The notes: generated by a model not told the origin, from the letters alone. A DNA stretch of 64,000 bases from Rothia amarae (GCF_014705945.2 NZ_CP061538.1:868001-932000); one strand, 5' to 3'; shown: positions 51,858 through 61,002, numbered from the stretch's first letter. Program-made: numbers and translations.

Positions 51858-52250
51858 ATGGGGTTCGTTGCTGGTCTTGGTGAGCGTGGGCAGGAGATTT
51901 GGGAATCTTTGGAGTCTAATGACCCAGTGCGTAACGCGCTTGCTTTGGAGCTGGCTAGAACTGCTGATCGTCTTGATGAGCTTGACAATATTATCCAGGG
52001 CAAGGGTGTCTTGGAGTTGATGCAGTTCCGTGTTGATGATTTGAAGCTCAACGATGAGGTTGAGACTGTCGTGATTAATTTGAAGTTTCAGAGTGTTTTA
52101 TCTGAGGCGAGGCAACAGCAGGTTGCTATGACTCAGATTGTGCAGAAGTTGGCTGCTGGTGGGGAAGATGCGAGGCGTTCGCCTGGTTCTTTGCCGGAGA
52201 ATGTCACCCCGCTGGCGCTGTTGCAGGAAAAGATGAGTAAGAGAGCTTAG
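51858..52250 (+). CDS. terminase small subunit
   Basis: 130 residues from ATG 51858 (GGGGG upstream). Helical: ARTADRLDELDNIIQGKG and QVAMTQIVQKLAAGGEDARR. The position directly before the large terminase and the size support the call; sequence similarity is only suggestive. It should bind the packaging site. Confidence 0.7.
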   Translation: MGFVAGLGERGQEIWESLESNDPVRNALALELARTADRLDELDNIIQGKGVLELMQFRVDDLKLNDEVETVVINLKFQSVLSEARQQQVAMTQIVQKLAAGGEDARRSPGSLPENVTPLALLQEKMSKRA

Positions 52251-52261
52251 GTGGTGGTTCG

Positions 52262-53770
52262 GTGCAGGGTAATCAGACTCCGCGTTTTAATACTGCGCCG
52301 GTTCCTGCTGGGTATTCGACTGAGGATGCTGATCTTGCTATCGAGTTCCTTCGCGGTCTTGAATATTTCCCTGATGAATGGCAGGAGACCGTTGTGCGGG
52401 CTTGGTTGCGTCGTGATCGTGAGGGCGCTTGGTGTGCTAATACATGGGGTGTGAGTGCTGCTCGTCAGAATGGCAAGAATGGCACTTTGGAAATCGTGGA
52501 AGTTTATCTTATGGTTGCGCTGGGGTTGAAGATTCTTCATACTGCCCAGTTGTTGCCTACTGCTAAGAAGTCTTTTAAGCGGTTGCTTAATTTTTTTGGG
52601 CAGAAGGTTGATGACCCTAATGCGCGGTTTCCTGAGTTGAACGCGATGGTCACTGAAGTTCGCCGCACGAATGGCCAGGAAGCCATTGTGTTGAATAATG
52701 GTGGTCTTATTGAGGTGTCGGCGCGTTCTGCCGCTGCTGGTCGTGGTGCTTCTTATGATGTTCTCGTTGTTGATGAGGCTCAGGAGTACGAGACGGAGCA
52801 GCAGGAGGCTCTAGAGCCAACTATTTCTGCTTCTCCATCTGGCGACCCTGTGACTATTTATTTGGGCACTCCTCCTGCTGAGGTGGGGGAGCGTGGCGCT
52901 CCATTTATGCGTATTCGTAATGCTGCGGTTACTGGTCAGGATAAGCATTCAGCTTGGGTTGAGTTTTCTGCTTCTGGTGACGTGGACAAGATGAGTGAGT
53001 CTGAGCTTACTGTTTTTGTGGCAGATCGTAAGAATTGGGCAGATGCTAATCCTGCTCTTGGTGGGCGTTTGAAGCTGAGGACGGTTGAGACTGAGCATTC
53101 GCGTTGGTCGGCTCGTTCTTTTGCTCGTGAGCGTTTGAACATGTTTCCTTCCCCTAAAGGAAACGTGACTGCGGCGTTTGATTTTGGGGCGTGGGAGTCT
53201 CGTGCTGTTGCTGATGCGCCTGATGGTGACCCGTTGTGTTTTGCGTTGGATATGAATCCTGAGCGTACGCGGGTTTCTATCGCGGTGTGTGTTGGTGACC
53301 CTGATGGGGTTAGGCATGTGGAGTTGGCGGCTGATTCTGCGTTTAGTGAGCAGGGTGTTTCTGCTCTTGTGGATTGGTTGTGGGAGCGTTGTAAGCGTCG
53401 TGTGCCTGTTGTGGTGGATGCTTTTTCTGGTGCTCGTGCGTTGCTGGAGGTTCCTTTGCGTAATCGTGGTGTGCAGGTGCATGTTCTTTCTTCTGCTGAG
53501 CTTGTTCAGGCTTATTCGATGATGAAGTTCGCTGTTGAGGTTGAGGGGAATATTTCGCATTTTGATCAGGAGCAGTTGAATCTTTCTGTTGAGGGCGCGG
53601 TGCGTGTTCCTTTGTCTCGTCATTCGTCTGAGTTTAAGGTGGGGCGTTCGTCGTCTGATGTTCAGCTTGCGCCTGTGTTGGCGGTGATGGGTGCTTTTTA
53701 TGGTGGTTCTAAGTTTGGTCGGAGGCGGCGTTCTGGTGAGCGTCGTTCTCGTGGCGCGATTGTTGGGTAG
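52262..53770 (+). CDS. terminase large subunit
   Basis: A 502-residue DNA packaging motor. The ATPase domain includes WGVSAARQNGKNGTLEIV (Walker A-like) and YDVLVVDEAQEYETEQQ (Walker B with catalytic Glu). The nuclease domain carries FALDMNPERTRVSIAVC and VPVVVDAFSG with the metal Asp residues. GTG start. Base use is G/T-rich. Confidence 0.93.
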   Translation: MQGNQTPRFNTAPVPAGYSTEDADLAIEFLRGLEYFPDEWQETVVRAWLRRDREGAWCANTWGVSAARQNGKNGTLEIVEVYLMVALGLKILHTAQLLPTAKKSFKRLLNFFGQKVDDPNARFPELNAMVTEVRRTNGQEAIVLNNGGLIEVSARSAAAGRGASYDVLVVDEAQEYETEQQEALEPTISASPSGDPVTIYLGTPPAEVGERGAPFMRIRNAAVTGQDKHSAWVEFSASGDVDKMSESELTVFVADRKNWADANPALGGRLKLRTVETEHSRWSARSFARERLNMFPSPKGNVTAAFDFGAWESRAVADAPDGDPLCFALDMNPERTRVSIAVCVGDPDGVRHVELAADSAFSEQGVSALVDWLWERCKRRVPVVVDAFSGARALLEVPLRNRGVQVHVLSSAELVQAYSMMKFAVEVEGNISHFDQEQLNLSVEGAVRVPLSRHSSEFKVGRSSSDVQLAPVLAVMGAFYGGSKFGRRRRSGERRSRGAIVG

Positions 53771-53782
53771 AGGGGGTGCAGG

Positions 53783-55324
53783 GTGCAGAAATTGTCTGGC
53801 GATGAGTTGAAGATTTTTGAGGTTTTGAAGTCTCGTGTTCAGTCTCATCTTGGTGGTAATCGTCTGATTCGTGATTATCACAGTTCTAAGACGCGGCTCA
53901 ATGAGATTGGGTTTTCGATTCCGCCTCACATGCGTGATTTTGAGACTTCTATCGGGTGGGCTGAGAAAGCTGTCTCTGTTCCTGCCGCTCGTGTCCGTGG
54001 GGACGGGTTCACCGCTGTTGATGGTGGGCGATTCCTTGATGGAGTGAGTAATCTTCTGGGTGAGGATGATTTCAGGGCTAAAGAAAGCTACGCCATTGAG
54101 TCGGCTATGCAGTATGGTTGCTCGTTTGTTTTTGTGACTCCTGCCCGGCGTGGGCCACAGTTGAATATTATTGTGCGTTCTGCTGAGGAGGCTTCTGCTG
54201 AGGTTGATCCGCGTACTGGTCTTGTGACTGCCGCGTTGGAGATGGTGAATGCGGATAAGTATTTCTTGTATCTTCCGGGTAAGTGTCTTGCGGTTGTGAA
54301 TGATAAGGGGTCTTGGCGGGCTTCTGCTGAGTTTGTCCTTCCTTTTGATGAGTACGATACTGTGCCGTGTACGGTGTTTACGTGGCGGCCTGATTTGAAT
54401 AATCCTTTTGGTCGTTCTCGGATTACTCGTCCGCTTCGTGGTTTGACTGATGTTGCGGTGCGTACTCTTTTGCGCCAGGAGACGACAGCTGAGTATTTTA
54501 GTGCTCCGCAGCGTGCTCTTTTAGGCGCGGATGAGATGCACTTTACGGATGGTAATGGTAATCGGGTTTCGCCTCTTGCTGCTATGACTGGTGGCGTGTG
54601 GGGTTTGCCTGATGTGTTTGATGAGGATGAGGGTAAGCTGGTTCGTCCTGAGCTGGTGCAGTTGTCTCAGGCTTCGATGACTCCTCATTCAGAGATGCTC
54701 CGTTCGATTGCTTGTATGGTTTCGTCTGAGACTACTATCCCGCTGGGTTATCTTGGTGTGGTTCATGATAATCCTTCGTCTGCTGAGGCTATTCTTGCTT
54801 CGGAGTCGGATATGGTGGCGATGGTTGAGTCGCAGTTGCCGAATATTGGGCGTGCTCGTTCTGATTTGTTGCGTAATATTGTGGCGGTTGCTTATGGTGG
54901 GCAGACTAGGGAGCAGGTGGCTTCTCTTGGTTCTGTTCGTGCTCATTTCCGTGATCCTGGGACTCCTACTGTGGCGGCTCGTGCTGATGCTGCGTTGAAG
55001 TTTCGGACTGCGTTTCCTGATGGTGATCCTCGTGTTGCTATGGAGATTGCTGGTTTGACGGCTCATCAGATTGACCGGAATCTTGCGTATGCGCGTAAGG
55101 TTTCGGCTTCTAGCGCGGTTGATTCGCTTATTGCTGGTCGTGCTCCCGTTTCTACTGTTGATTCAGTGGGGGGGGGGGCAGACGAATTGAAGAAGAAGTT
55201 TGATGCTTTAGGTGTGGCTATTCGTGCTGGCGTGAAACCGGAGGTGGCGGCGGCTAAGGTTGGTTTGTCTGGCCTTGCCTTTGTTGATGGTCGTCCTATC
55301 ACTTTGAAATATGAGGGTGAGTAG
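53783..55324 (+). CDS. portal protein (SPP1 gp6-like)
   Basis: A 513-residue ring protein of the capsid vertex through which DNA passes. Typical marks: RDFETSIGWAEKAVSVPAAR, FTWRPDLNNPFGRSRITRPL and MVSSETTIPLGYLGVVHDNP. GTG start. An 11-G run (55168-55178) encodes part of a VGGGAD linker near residue 463; a slip there would replace the last 50 residues. Confidence 0.92.
   Translation: MQKLSGDELKIFEVLKSRVQSHLGGNRLIRDYHSSKTRLNEIGFSIPPHMRDFETSIGWAEKAVSVPAARVRGDGFTAVDGGRFLDGVSNLLGEDDFRAKESYAIESAMQYGCSFVFVTPARRGPQLNIIVRSAEEASAEVDPRTGLVTAALEMVNADKYFLYLPGKCLAVVNDKGSWRASAEFVLPFDEYDTVPCTVFTWRPDLNNPFGRSRITRPLRGLTDVAVRTLLRQETTAEYFSAPQRALLGADEMHFTDGNGNRVSPLAAMTGGVWGLPDVFDEDEGKLVRPELVQLSQASMTPHSEMLRSIACMVSSETTIPLGYLGVVHDNPSSAEAILASESDMVAMVESQLPNIGRARSDLLRNIVAVAYGGQTREQVASLGSVRAHFRDPGTPTVAARADAALKFRTAFPDGDPRVAMEIAGLTAHQIDRNLAYARKVSASSAVDSLIAGRAPVSTVDSVGGGADELKKKFDALGVAIRAGVKPEVAAAKVGLSGLAFVDGRPITLKYEGE
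55168..55178 (+). repeat. 11-G homopolymer inside the portal gene
   Basis: Eleven consecutive G in the codons for Val-Gly-Gly-Gly-Ala. Such runs are prone to slippage during replication and transcription, and to sequencing length error. Confidence 0.95.
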
Positions 55325-55326
55325 GG

Positions 55327-56055
55327 ATGTCTGACCCGGTGATTGATGCTTACCGTGCCAGGCAGGTAGCTCTTGATGAGAGTATCCGTTCCGCGTTGGT
55401 GAGGTATTTTGCTACGCAGGATTTCTCTGACCCTGAGCGTGTACGTGATGAGCTTCTTGTTTTTATTCCTAGCTTGGTTGATAGGTTCGGCCCGGTGTCT
55501 GCTGAGCTTGCGGTTGAGTATTACGAGGAAGCGCGGGCGGCGGCTGGTGCAGCGGGTAAGTTTGTTCCTGCCCCGGTTGATGCGCGTCTTTCTGACGAGC
55601 ACATGGAGCAGTCTGTTCGTCGTCTTGCTGGCGGGTTGTGGTCTGATAACCCAGAGGGTATGGCTACGCTGGTTGGGTCTAAAGTGACTCGTTGGGTTCG
55701 GGCTTATGGGCGGCGCACAGTGGAGCATAATGTTCACCGTGAGGGGGCTGGGTTTGCCCGTGTCCCAAAGGGGAGTAAGACATGCTCTTTCTGTCTGATG
55801 CTTGCGTCCCGTGGTGTCTCGTATAAGAGCCGTGGTTCTGCTGGTGCTTCTCGTAAGTACCACGATGATTGTGACTGCGAGGTCGTGCGGGTTGAGCCGG
55901 GCGGTTCTTATCCTGCTGGATATTTACCAGATGATTTTCACTCTATGTATCGTGAGGCCGTGGAGGATTCAGGGAGTAATAAGTTGAAAGATATTGCTGC
56001 GTCGTTCCGTAGGCTTCACCCTGACGCTGTGACTGATGGTGTGACCGTCAAATAG
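55327..56055 (+). CDS. MuF-like minor head protein
   Basis: 242 residues. The C-terminal part shows CSFCLMLASRGVSY and KYHDDCDCEVV, the Cys/His set of MuF/VG15-type proteins that sit inside the capsid beside the portal. The N-terminal half is helical. Starts 2 bases after the portal stop. Confidence 0.82.
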   Translation: MSDPVIDAYRARQVALDESIRSALVRYFATQDFSDPERVRDELLVFIPSLVDRFGPVSAELAVEYYEEARAAAGAAGKFVPAPVDARLSDEHMEQSVRRLAGGLWSDNPEGMATLVGSKVTRWVRAYGRRTVEHNVHREGAGFARVPKGSKTCSFCLMLASRGVSYKSRGSAGASRKYHDDCDCEVVRVEPGGSYPAGYLPDDFHSMYREAVEDSGSNKLKDIAASFRRLHPDAVTDGVTVK

Positions 56056-56060
56056 TTTTC

Positions 56061-56090
56061 CCCCGCATCCGGTATGTGGGGTTCATTTAT
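56061..56090 (+). terminator. hairpin between minor head protein and scaffold genes
   Basis: CCCCgCAT (56061-56068) pairs with ATGtGGGG (56074-56081), then TTCATTT. Moderately strong. Confidence 0.5.
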
Positions 56091-56130
56091 ATTCGCCTCG
56101 TGTGGCGATCAAACCTAAAGGAGTCGGTAG

Positions 56131-56652
56131 ATGTCTACTGAAAACGAAAACAAAGAAACCGTTGTTGAGGAAGAAGCGAAAGTTGAGTCCCCGGTGGACG
56201 AAACCGTAACTGATTCTGCCGGTGAGGTTTCTTCTCAGGAAGATGAAGAGCTAGGTGAGGGCGGTTTGAACGCCCTGAAAGCGGAGCGTAAAGAAAACGC
56301 TGACCTGCGTAAGACCGTGAAAGCTCTCAAAAGTGACTATTCGGCGTTGGCGGATAAGAACACTGAACTTCTTGAACAGCTAACCGAATTGCAGTCGGCG
56401 CGTGAAGCCGCTGAGAAGCGGGCGCTGGTTTCGGAGGCTGCTAGTCGGCATAAGCTCCCGGATGAGCTGCGCCGGTTCGTTGTTGGTGATACTGCTGATG
56501 AGATTGAAGAGTCCGCTGAGGTTCTTGGTAAGCATCTTTCTTCGCGTAACCCGTTGGGTCATGATTTCCTGCCGGGGGATCGTGATGATTCGGATGTGAA
56601 GATTGTTGCTGGCCGTGAGCGGGCTAATCGTGAATTTAAAAAATACTTGTAG
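56131..56652 (+). CDS. capsid scaffolding protein
   Basis: 173 residues, acidic N-terminus, long coiled helix (ENADLRKTVKALKSDYSALA, NTELLEQLTELQSARE) and basic C-terminal hook (REFKKYL). Gene order before decoration and capsid genes fits a scaffold. Confidence 0.85.
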   Translation: MSTENENKETVVEEEAKVESPVDETVTDSAGEVSSQEDEELGEGGLNALKAERKENADLRKTVKALKSDYSALADKNTELLEQLTELQSAREAAEKRALVSEAASRHKLPDELRRFVVGDTADEIEESAEVLGKHLSSRNPLGHDFLPGDRDDSDVKIVAGRERANREFKKYL

Positions 56653-56665
56653 AAAGGGTTGAGTT

Positions 56666-57037
56666 ATGAACTTGACTGTTGAATACGCGGGTTATGGTCG
56701 CCAGAACGCTTGGCTTGGCTCCGCGCATGGTACTGATGCTACTCAGACCATTACCCTTGACCTGACTTCTGGTTTCAAGGCGGCTGACCACTTTGAAAAT
56801 GGGATCGTGAAGTCTGGGCTTCCGCTCACTAAGCTTTCATCTGGTAAGTATGGTTTGCTCACTGGTGATGGTGAGCTTGCTGGTTTCTTGTACCAGCCTG
56901 TGAAGGCTCCTGCTGACCTTGCTAATGGTGTTGGTGCGGCGCTTCTTGAACATGGTCGTGTAAAGACCGCCAACCTACCTGTTACCGTGTCAGAGGCTTC
57001 TCAGAAGTCTGCTACCGGTCGAATCATCTTTGCGTAA
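56666..57037 (+). CDS. capsid decoration protein
   Basis: 123 residues, beta-rich (FKAADHFENGIVKSGLPLTK, LAGFLYQPVKAPADLANG), like lambda gpD-type head stabilisers, between scaffold and major capsid genes. Confidence 0.75.
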   Translation: MNLTVEYAGYGRQNAWLGSAHGTDATQTITLDLTSGFKAADHFENGIVKSGLPLTKLSSGKYGLLTGDGELAGFLYQPVKAPADLANGVGAALLEHGRVKTANLPVTVSEASQKSATGRIIFA

Positions 57038-57048
57038 GGGCGTGACAC

Positions 57049-58071
57049 ATGGAATTCAATAACTCCGATTTCGGTACTGCACGTGAGCTAACTGATTATG
57101 CTCGCACTATTCTGGAGAATGTTCGTAGCGCGCAGGACGCGGCTGGTCAGTTCACTTTGGCGAATGTTCTTCCTGACAACACTGTTGATGACATTGATTA
57201 CGAAACCATTGTTGGTGGTAATCAGCTTGGTACTACTGCTGAGTACCGTGCTTACGATGCTGAGTCTCCCATTATGGAAGATGAGGGTCAGATCGTGATG
57301 CGTGGCCAGCTACCTCCCATCTCAATTAAGATTCCCAGCGGCGAGTACAAGCAGTTGAAGCAGCGTGACCAGGTTGTTGCCGGTCAGATGGATGACGCGG
57401 CGAAGCTCGCTAAGGCTATTGTGAATCGTGCTGAGTTCGCTCGTGCGCAGGTTCTCGAAGAGGGAAAGATTACTCTTCGTGAGAATGGCCTTTTCCTTGA
57501 CGTTGATTACGGGCGTAAGGCTGAGCATACTCAGACTGCGGCTAATCTTTGGTCTACTGCTGAGGCTGACCCGTTCGCTGACCTTGTGAACTGGATGAAC
57601 GTTTACAGTCAGACCAACGGCGTTTACGCTGGTGAGGTTCTGGTGTCGCAGAAGGTTCTGAACACTCTGCTGGCGAATGAGAAGTTCGCTACCGCTGTGT
57701 ACGGTGCTAATGCTGGCCGCTCCTACGTTGCTATCGCGGATATGCAGTCTTACCTTGCGGCGCACGGTCTGCCGAATATTCGCGTGTATGGTGCTAACGC
57801 GCCTGTTGCGGGTAACCTGCGTAAGCCTTTCCTATCGGAGAACAAGATTACTTTTGTTCCTGGTGATAACGGTTTCGTCGGTCAGACTCTTTGGGGTACT
57901 ACTGCTGAGGCTCGCCAGCCTAAGTACAACATTGATCGTACTGAACAGCCTGGCATCGTGGTTGGCTCTTACATCAAGGAAGATCCTTTGACTCTTTGGA
58001 CAAAGGCTTCTGCGATTATGCTTCCGGTTGTTTCTAACCCGAATGCTACTTTCACTGCGACTGTTCTTTAG
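57049..58071 (+). CDS. major capsid protein (gpE family)
   Basis: 340 residues matching phage major capsid protein E: FTLANVLPDNTVDDIDYETI, SPIMEDEGQIVMRGQLPPIS, GEYKQLKQRDQVVAG and a C-terminal EQPGIVVGSYIKEDPLTLWT. Forms the icosahedral shell. Followed by a terminator. Confidence 0.93.
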   Translation: MEFNNSDFGTARELTDYARTILENVRSAQDAAGQFTLANVLPDNTVDDIDYETIVGGNQLGTTAEYRAYDAESPIMEDEGQIVMRGQLPPISIKIPSGEYKQLKQRDQVVAGQMDDAAKLAKAIVNRAEFARAQVLEEGKITLRENGLFLDVDYGRKAEHTQTAANLWSTAEADPFADLVNWMNVYSQTNGVYAGEVLVSQKVLNTLLANEKFATAVYGANAGRSYVAIADMQSYLAAHGLPNIRVYGANAPVAGNLRKPFLSENKITFVPGDNGFVGQTLWGTTAEARQPKYNIDRTEQPGIVVGSYIKEDPLTLWTKASAIMLPVVSNPNATFTATVL

Positions 58072-58091
58072 TCTCTGATTCTTCCCGTTTC

Positions 58092-58119
58092 ACAGTCACC
58101 GCGATGGTGGCTGTTTTTG
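58092..58119 (+). terminator. terminator after the major capsid gene
   Basis: ACAGtCACC (58092-58100) pairs with GGTGgCTGT (58106-58114), then TTTTG. Confidence 0.75.
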
Positions 58120-58133
58120 TTTAAGGAGTTGTT

Positions 58134-58361
58134 ATGGCGGTTCTTGTCGCTAATACTACTGTGCGCGGTGAAGATGGGTTCCCTGTGGTTCTCACTGCTG
58201 GTTCTGAGGTTCCTTCGTGGGCTGGTGGGCTTGTTGGTGAGCATTTGCTTTCTGAACCTGTGAAGAAGCCAGTGACACGTGCAACTAAGGTTCCTGAGCC
58301 TGATAAGTCTGAGAGTGAACCTGATTTCACTCAGCCAGCTAAACGTGGTCGCCGTAAGTAA
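58134..58361 (+). CDS. small structural protein
   Basis: 75 residues: small beta domain (GEDGFPVVLTAGSEVPSWA) and a basic Lys/Pro-rich tail ending KRGRRK. Similar small proteins lie between capsid and connector genes in actinophages. Start after TAAGGAG. Confidence 0.6.
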   Translation: MAVLVANTTVRGEDGFPVVLTAGSEVPSWAGGLVGEHLLSEPVKKPVTRATKVPEPDKSESEPDFTQPAKRGRRK

Positions 58362-58373
58362 GGAGGTGTGGGC

Positions 58374-58766
58374 GTGATTCCTTTTTCTAGTGTGGAGAGT
58401 TTTCGCGCTCACGCACCTGAGATAGCCGCAGATGATTCGTTGGTGGAGCAGAGAATCTTTGAGGCTTCGGTCATGGTTCACGCTTCTTACCCCGATTTGC
58501 AGGGGCGGATTGATGCCGGTAACTATTCGGCGGATATTGCTGAGCTTGTGGTGAATCGTATGGTGCGCCGGTCTTTGGAATCTTCGGATGTGCCCTCTGG
58601 TATTGATTCTTTGCAGTCTACGGCTGGCCCGTTTGCGCAGACGGTTAGTTTCGCTTCTTCCCGCGATGGGAACGTGTTTTTGTCGTCTCAGGATAAGGCT
58701 CTTTTGCGTGGGCCTCGGCGTTCGGGGCGTGCTTTCACTGTGTTCCCTGCTGGGGGTGCGGTGTGA
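58374..58766 (+). CDS. head-tail connector (adaptor)
   Basis: 130 residues, helical (RAHAPEIAADDSLVEQRIFE, ELVVNRMVRRSLES), typical gp6/gp15-like adaptor. GTG 58374 is chosen over GTG 58368 because AGGAGG lies 7 bases ahead. Overlaps the next gene by 4 bases. Confidence 0.75.
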   Translation: MIPFSSVESFRAHAPEIAADDSLVEQRIFEASVMVHASYPDLQGRIDAGNYSADIAELVVNRMVRRSLESSDVPSGIDSLQSTAGPFAQTVSFASSRDGNVFLSSQDKALLRGPRRSGRAFTVFPAGGAV

Positions 58767-59119
58767 GTTTTCCTGAGCTGTTTGGGGCTTCTGTGCCTGT
58801 GACTGTTCGCCGTCGTGTTGATGGTGTGAAAGACCGTCATGGTAACGCCACGGTTTCCTGGGTTGATGAGGTGATCCATGTGTTTGGTGTAGCGCCTCGT
58901 CAACGTACTGAGAATGATGTGTTGGGGCGTGATTTTTCTACTCTTTCAGGGTGGGAGATTTACGCCCCTAAAGGCACTCAGATTAGCGCCTATGACCGTG
59001 TGGTTTTACCGGAGGGTGTGTGTGAGGTTGTTGGCGAGCCAGCTCGCTGGGACTTCACACCACCTTTGGGTAATCCTGTTGCGGGTGTGGTGTTCACTGT
59101 CCAGTTAGCTAAGGGGTGA
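58763..59119 (+). CDS. head-tail stopper
   Basis: 118 residues, beta-rich (VPVTVRRRVDGVKDRHGNAT, GWEIYAPKGTQISAYDRVVL), matching head closure proteins that plug the portal. GTG start. Confidence 0.75.
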   Translation: MSFPELFGASVPVTVRRRVDGVKDRHGNATVSWVDEVIHVFGVAPRQRTENDVLGRDFSTLSGWEIYAPKGTQISAYDRVVLPEGVCEVVGEPARWDFTPPLGNPVAGVVFTVQLAKG

Positions 59120-59123
59120 CAGT

Positions 59124-59360
59124 TTGGAGCTGAAACTAAACCGTAAGGGCGTAGGCGAAATTCTGCGTTCTCCTGAGCTTCGGAAGGTAGCTCTTGACCG
59201 GGCGCAAAAGATTGCTAACGCTTCCGGCGAGGGGTATGCCGCGACTTCGAGGATTGGCTCGAAACGTGCCCGTGCCTCTGTGTTCACTGAATCAAGAGAA
59301 GCACGCCTGGATAACGCGAAACGGCAAACAATCCTTAGAAATGTGGGAGCCGGTAGATGA
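59124..59360 (+). CDS. HK97 gp10-like neck protein
   Basis: 78 residues from TTG (after AAGGGG). LRKVALDRAQKIANASGEGY and a basic end; short version of the gp10 family that joins neck and tail. Overlaps the tail terminator gene by 4 bases. Confidence 0.65.
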   Translation: MELKLNRKGVGEILRSPELRKVALDRAQKIANASGEGYAATSRIGSKRARASVFTESREARLDNAKRQTILRNVGAGR

Positions 59361-59767
59361 CAGAGATTCTAGTTCCGCGCGATGTGGAAGCTGATGTGCT
59401 GGGCGCGCTGTCACGATACGGGGTAGATGCTTCTACTATCGTTCCCGCTGATGCTGGGGCTGGTACGGTGCGTGTATCTCGTACTGGTGGGGATTTGGTG
59501 GCGAGTAACCAACGTGACCTTGCAGAGATGCTAGTTGAGGTGTGGGAGCAAGATTCTGTCTCTGCCTTCGATTCCGCTATCCGCATCTATGGTGCTCTTA
59601 CTGATTGCGGCCTAAAAGGTCTCATCCTTCCTGGTGTGGCTGTCCATTCGATGGATATTGTGCCGCCGCGCTCTCTTGATGACCCGAATCGTCCTGACCT
59701 TTACCGGGTGACGATTCCTTTCACTTTTATTACTGATTTGACGACTTTGGAGGTCGAAAATGTCTAA
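59357..59767 (+). CDS. tail terminator protein
   Basis: 136 residues, alpha/beta (VEADVLGALSRYGVDAST, YRVTIPFTFITDLTT). Order and pattern fit the protein that stops tail-tube growth. Confidence 0.72.
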   Translation: MTEILVPRDVEADVLGALSRYGVDASTIVPADAGAGTVRVSRTGGDLVASNQRDLAEMLVEVWEQDSVSAFDSAIRIYGALTDCGLKGLILPGVAVHSMDIVPPRSLDDPNRPDLYRVTIPFTFITDLTTLEVENV

Positions 59768-59951
59768 CACCAAGACGGGTATCGTTTATCACCCCGTTAT
59801 TGCTGGCGTGACTCGTGAATACGAGAACGCAGATCACTTGAAAGCTTTCAAGGAGCAGGGCTGGCTTGAATCAGCCCCTAAGTCTGAGGTCGCTGCTGAG
59901 CCTGTTGTCCGCCAGGTTGACCCTGTGAAGTCGGAGACTTCTAAGAAGTAA
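59760..59951 (+). CDS. small hypothetical protein (63 aa)
   Basis: 63 residues beginning SNTKTGIVYHPVIAGVTREY, with a Lys/Glu-rich tail. Eight-base overlap with the tail terminator gene. Resembles short Ig-like or tail-associated proteins only by position. Confidence 0.5.
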   Translation: MSNTKTGIVYHPVIAGVTREYENADHLKAFKEQGWLESAPKSEVAAEPVVRQVDPVKSETSKK

Positions 59952-60030
59952 CTACTAAGTAGCCCCCACAAGCCCGTGCCGTTTTCTGGTGCGGGCTTCG
60001 CTATTTAAAAAAGATTTGGAGTCCATAAAT

Positions 60031-60603
60031 ATGGCTACTGTTACTAATAACACCGTCATTGGTGCACCTAGCTCAACCGGCGGATTGCGTGTTGGTGAAA
60101 CTTCTGTCGCTCTTCCTACTGGCACTAAGGCGGCTATTGACCCTGCACTGAAGCTTGTAGGTCTTGTATCTGAGGATGGTCTGGAAGAGTCGCCTGAGCG
60201 CTCAACCGATGATATTCGCGCATGGGGCGGCGACATTGCCCGTACCGTGCAGTCCGAGTACGGTTTGAAGGTTACCTTCACCCTGATTTCCCGCACTGAG
60301 GTCACCTTGAAGGAGGTATTCGGGCAGGACAACGTAACTACTACCGTTGACCCTGACGATCCGGGTACCTCACTTCGTACGATTGTGAAGAACGAGAAGC
60401 AGCTTCCTTTCCGTGCTTGGGTTGCGGACATTATGGACGGCGACCGTCGCCTCCGCCTGGTGTACCCTAACGCTCAGATCACTGAGATTGGTTCAACCCA
60501 GTTCGTTCACTCTGACCTCATCAAGTACGAACTGACTCTTACTTGCTACAAGGATTCCTCCGGTAACAACGGCTACGAATACGAGTCCGTAAAGACTGCG
60601 TAG
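60031..60603 (+). CDS. major tail tube protein
   Basis: 190 residues from ATG 60031 after TTTGGAG. Beta-rich (GSTQFVHSDLIKYELTLTCYK, IVKNEKQLPFRAWVADI). Matches actinophage tail-tube proteins and gene order. Ends before a strong hairpin. Confidence 0.85.
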   Translation: MATVTNNTVIGAPSSTGGLRVGETSVALPTGTKAAIDPALKLVGLVSEDGLEESPERSTDDIRAWGGDIARTVQSEYGLKVTFTLISRTEVTLKEVFGQDNVTTTVDPDDPGTSLRTIVKNEKQLPFRAWVADIMDGDRRLRLVYPNAQITEIGSTQFVHSDLIKYELTLTCYKDSSGNNGYEYESVKTA

Positions 60604-60617
60604 TCCCCCTTTTTCTT

Positions 60618-60668
60618 CCCTGGCGCGGTTTCATCCGTGGGGGCTTGCCGCGCCAGGGCTTCTTACTT
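60618..60668 (+). terminator. strong hairpin after the tail tube gene
   Basis: CCCTGGCGCG (60618-60627) pairs perfectly with CGCGCCAGGG (60649-60658), loop 21 bases, followed by CTTCTTACTTTC. Confidence 0.7.
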
Positions 60669-60712
60669 TCTAGCCCCCATACTGATTCTTTTATCGAAAG
60701 GTTGCCCCCACT

Positions 60713-60994
60713 ATGGCTACTTCCAAGAAAACCCATAAAGACCACCTCCCTGCTGATGGCGAGAACCTGGTTATCGAAACCGCTGCTGGGGATGTGAGTA
60801 TCCCTCGTTTCAAGCCGAAGGCTGGTCTGATTCGCAAGAACCGCCATTTGTCTGAAATGGATTTGATGTTCACCATGTTAGAGCACTTCGCGGACGATGA
60901 AGCTCTTTCAGTGATTGATGAGCTTGGCCCGGAAGATTTGGCTGATTTCTTCAAGCAGTGGCAGGAACTTTCAGGCGCTAACCTGGGGGAATAA
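60713..60994 (+). CDS. tail assembly chaperone (gpG-like)
   Basis: 93 residues, helical, between tail tube and tape measure: DLMFTMLEHFADDEALSVID. Its last codons, ctg-ggg-gaa-taa, contain GGGGGAA right before the stop, and the -1 frame runs open into the next frame, so a longer G-T fusion is expected. Confidence 0.85.
   Translation: MATSKKTHKDHLPADGENLVIETAAGDVSIPRFKPKAGLIRKNRHLSEMDLMFTMLEHFADDEALSVIDELGPEDLADFFKQWQELSGANLGE
60985..60991 (+). other. probable -1 frameshift site (GGGGGAA)
   Basis: The heptamer abuts the gpG-like stop codon. A -1 shift reads on as GGA-ATA-ATC-ACT-CTA-GTG without a stop into 61003-61407. Confidence 0.65.
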
Positions 60995-61002
60995 TCACTC
61001 TA

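Noticed and set aside
52949-53929. Long minus-strand ORF (326 codons) opposite the terminase gene
   Set aside because: It is Thr/Arg/Asn-rich with no domain, mirrors the strongly skewed codon use of the terminase strand and has no plausible ribosome site.
55066-55863. Minus-strand ORF (265 codons) opposite portal and MuF-like genes
   Set aside because: Same skew artefact; both plus-strand genes have clear family motifs.
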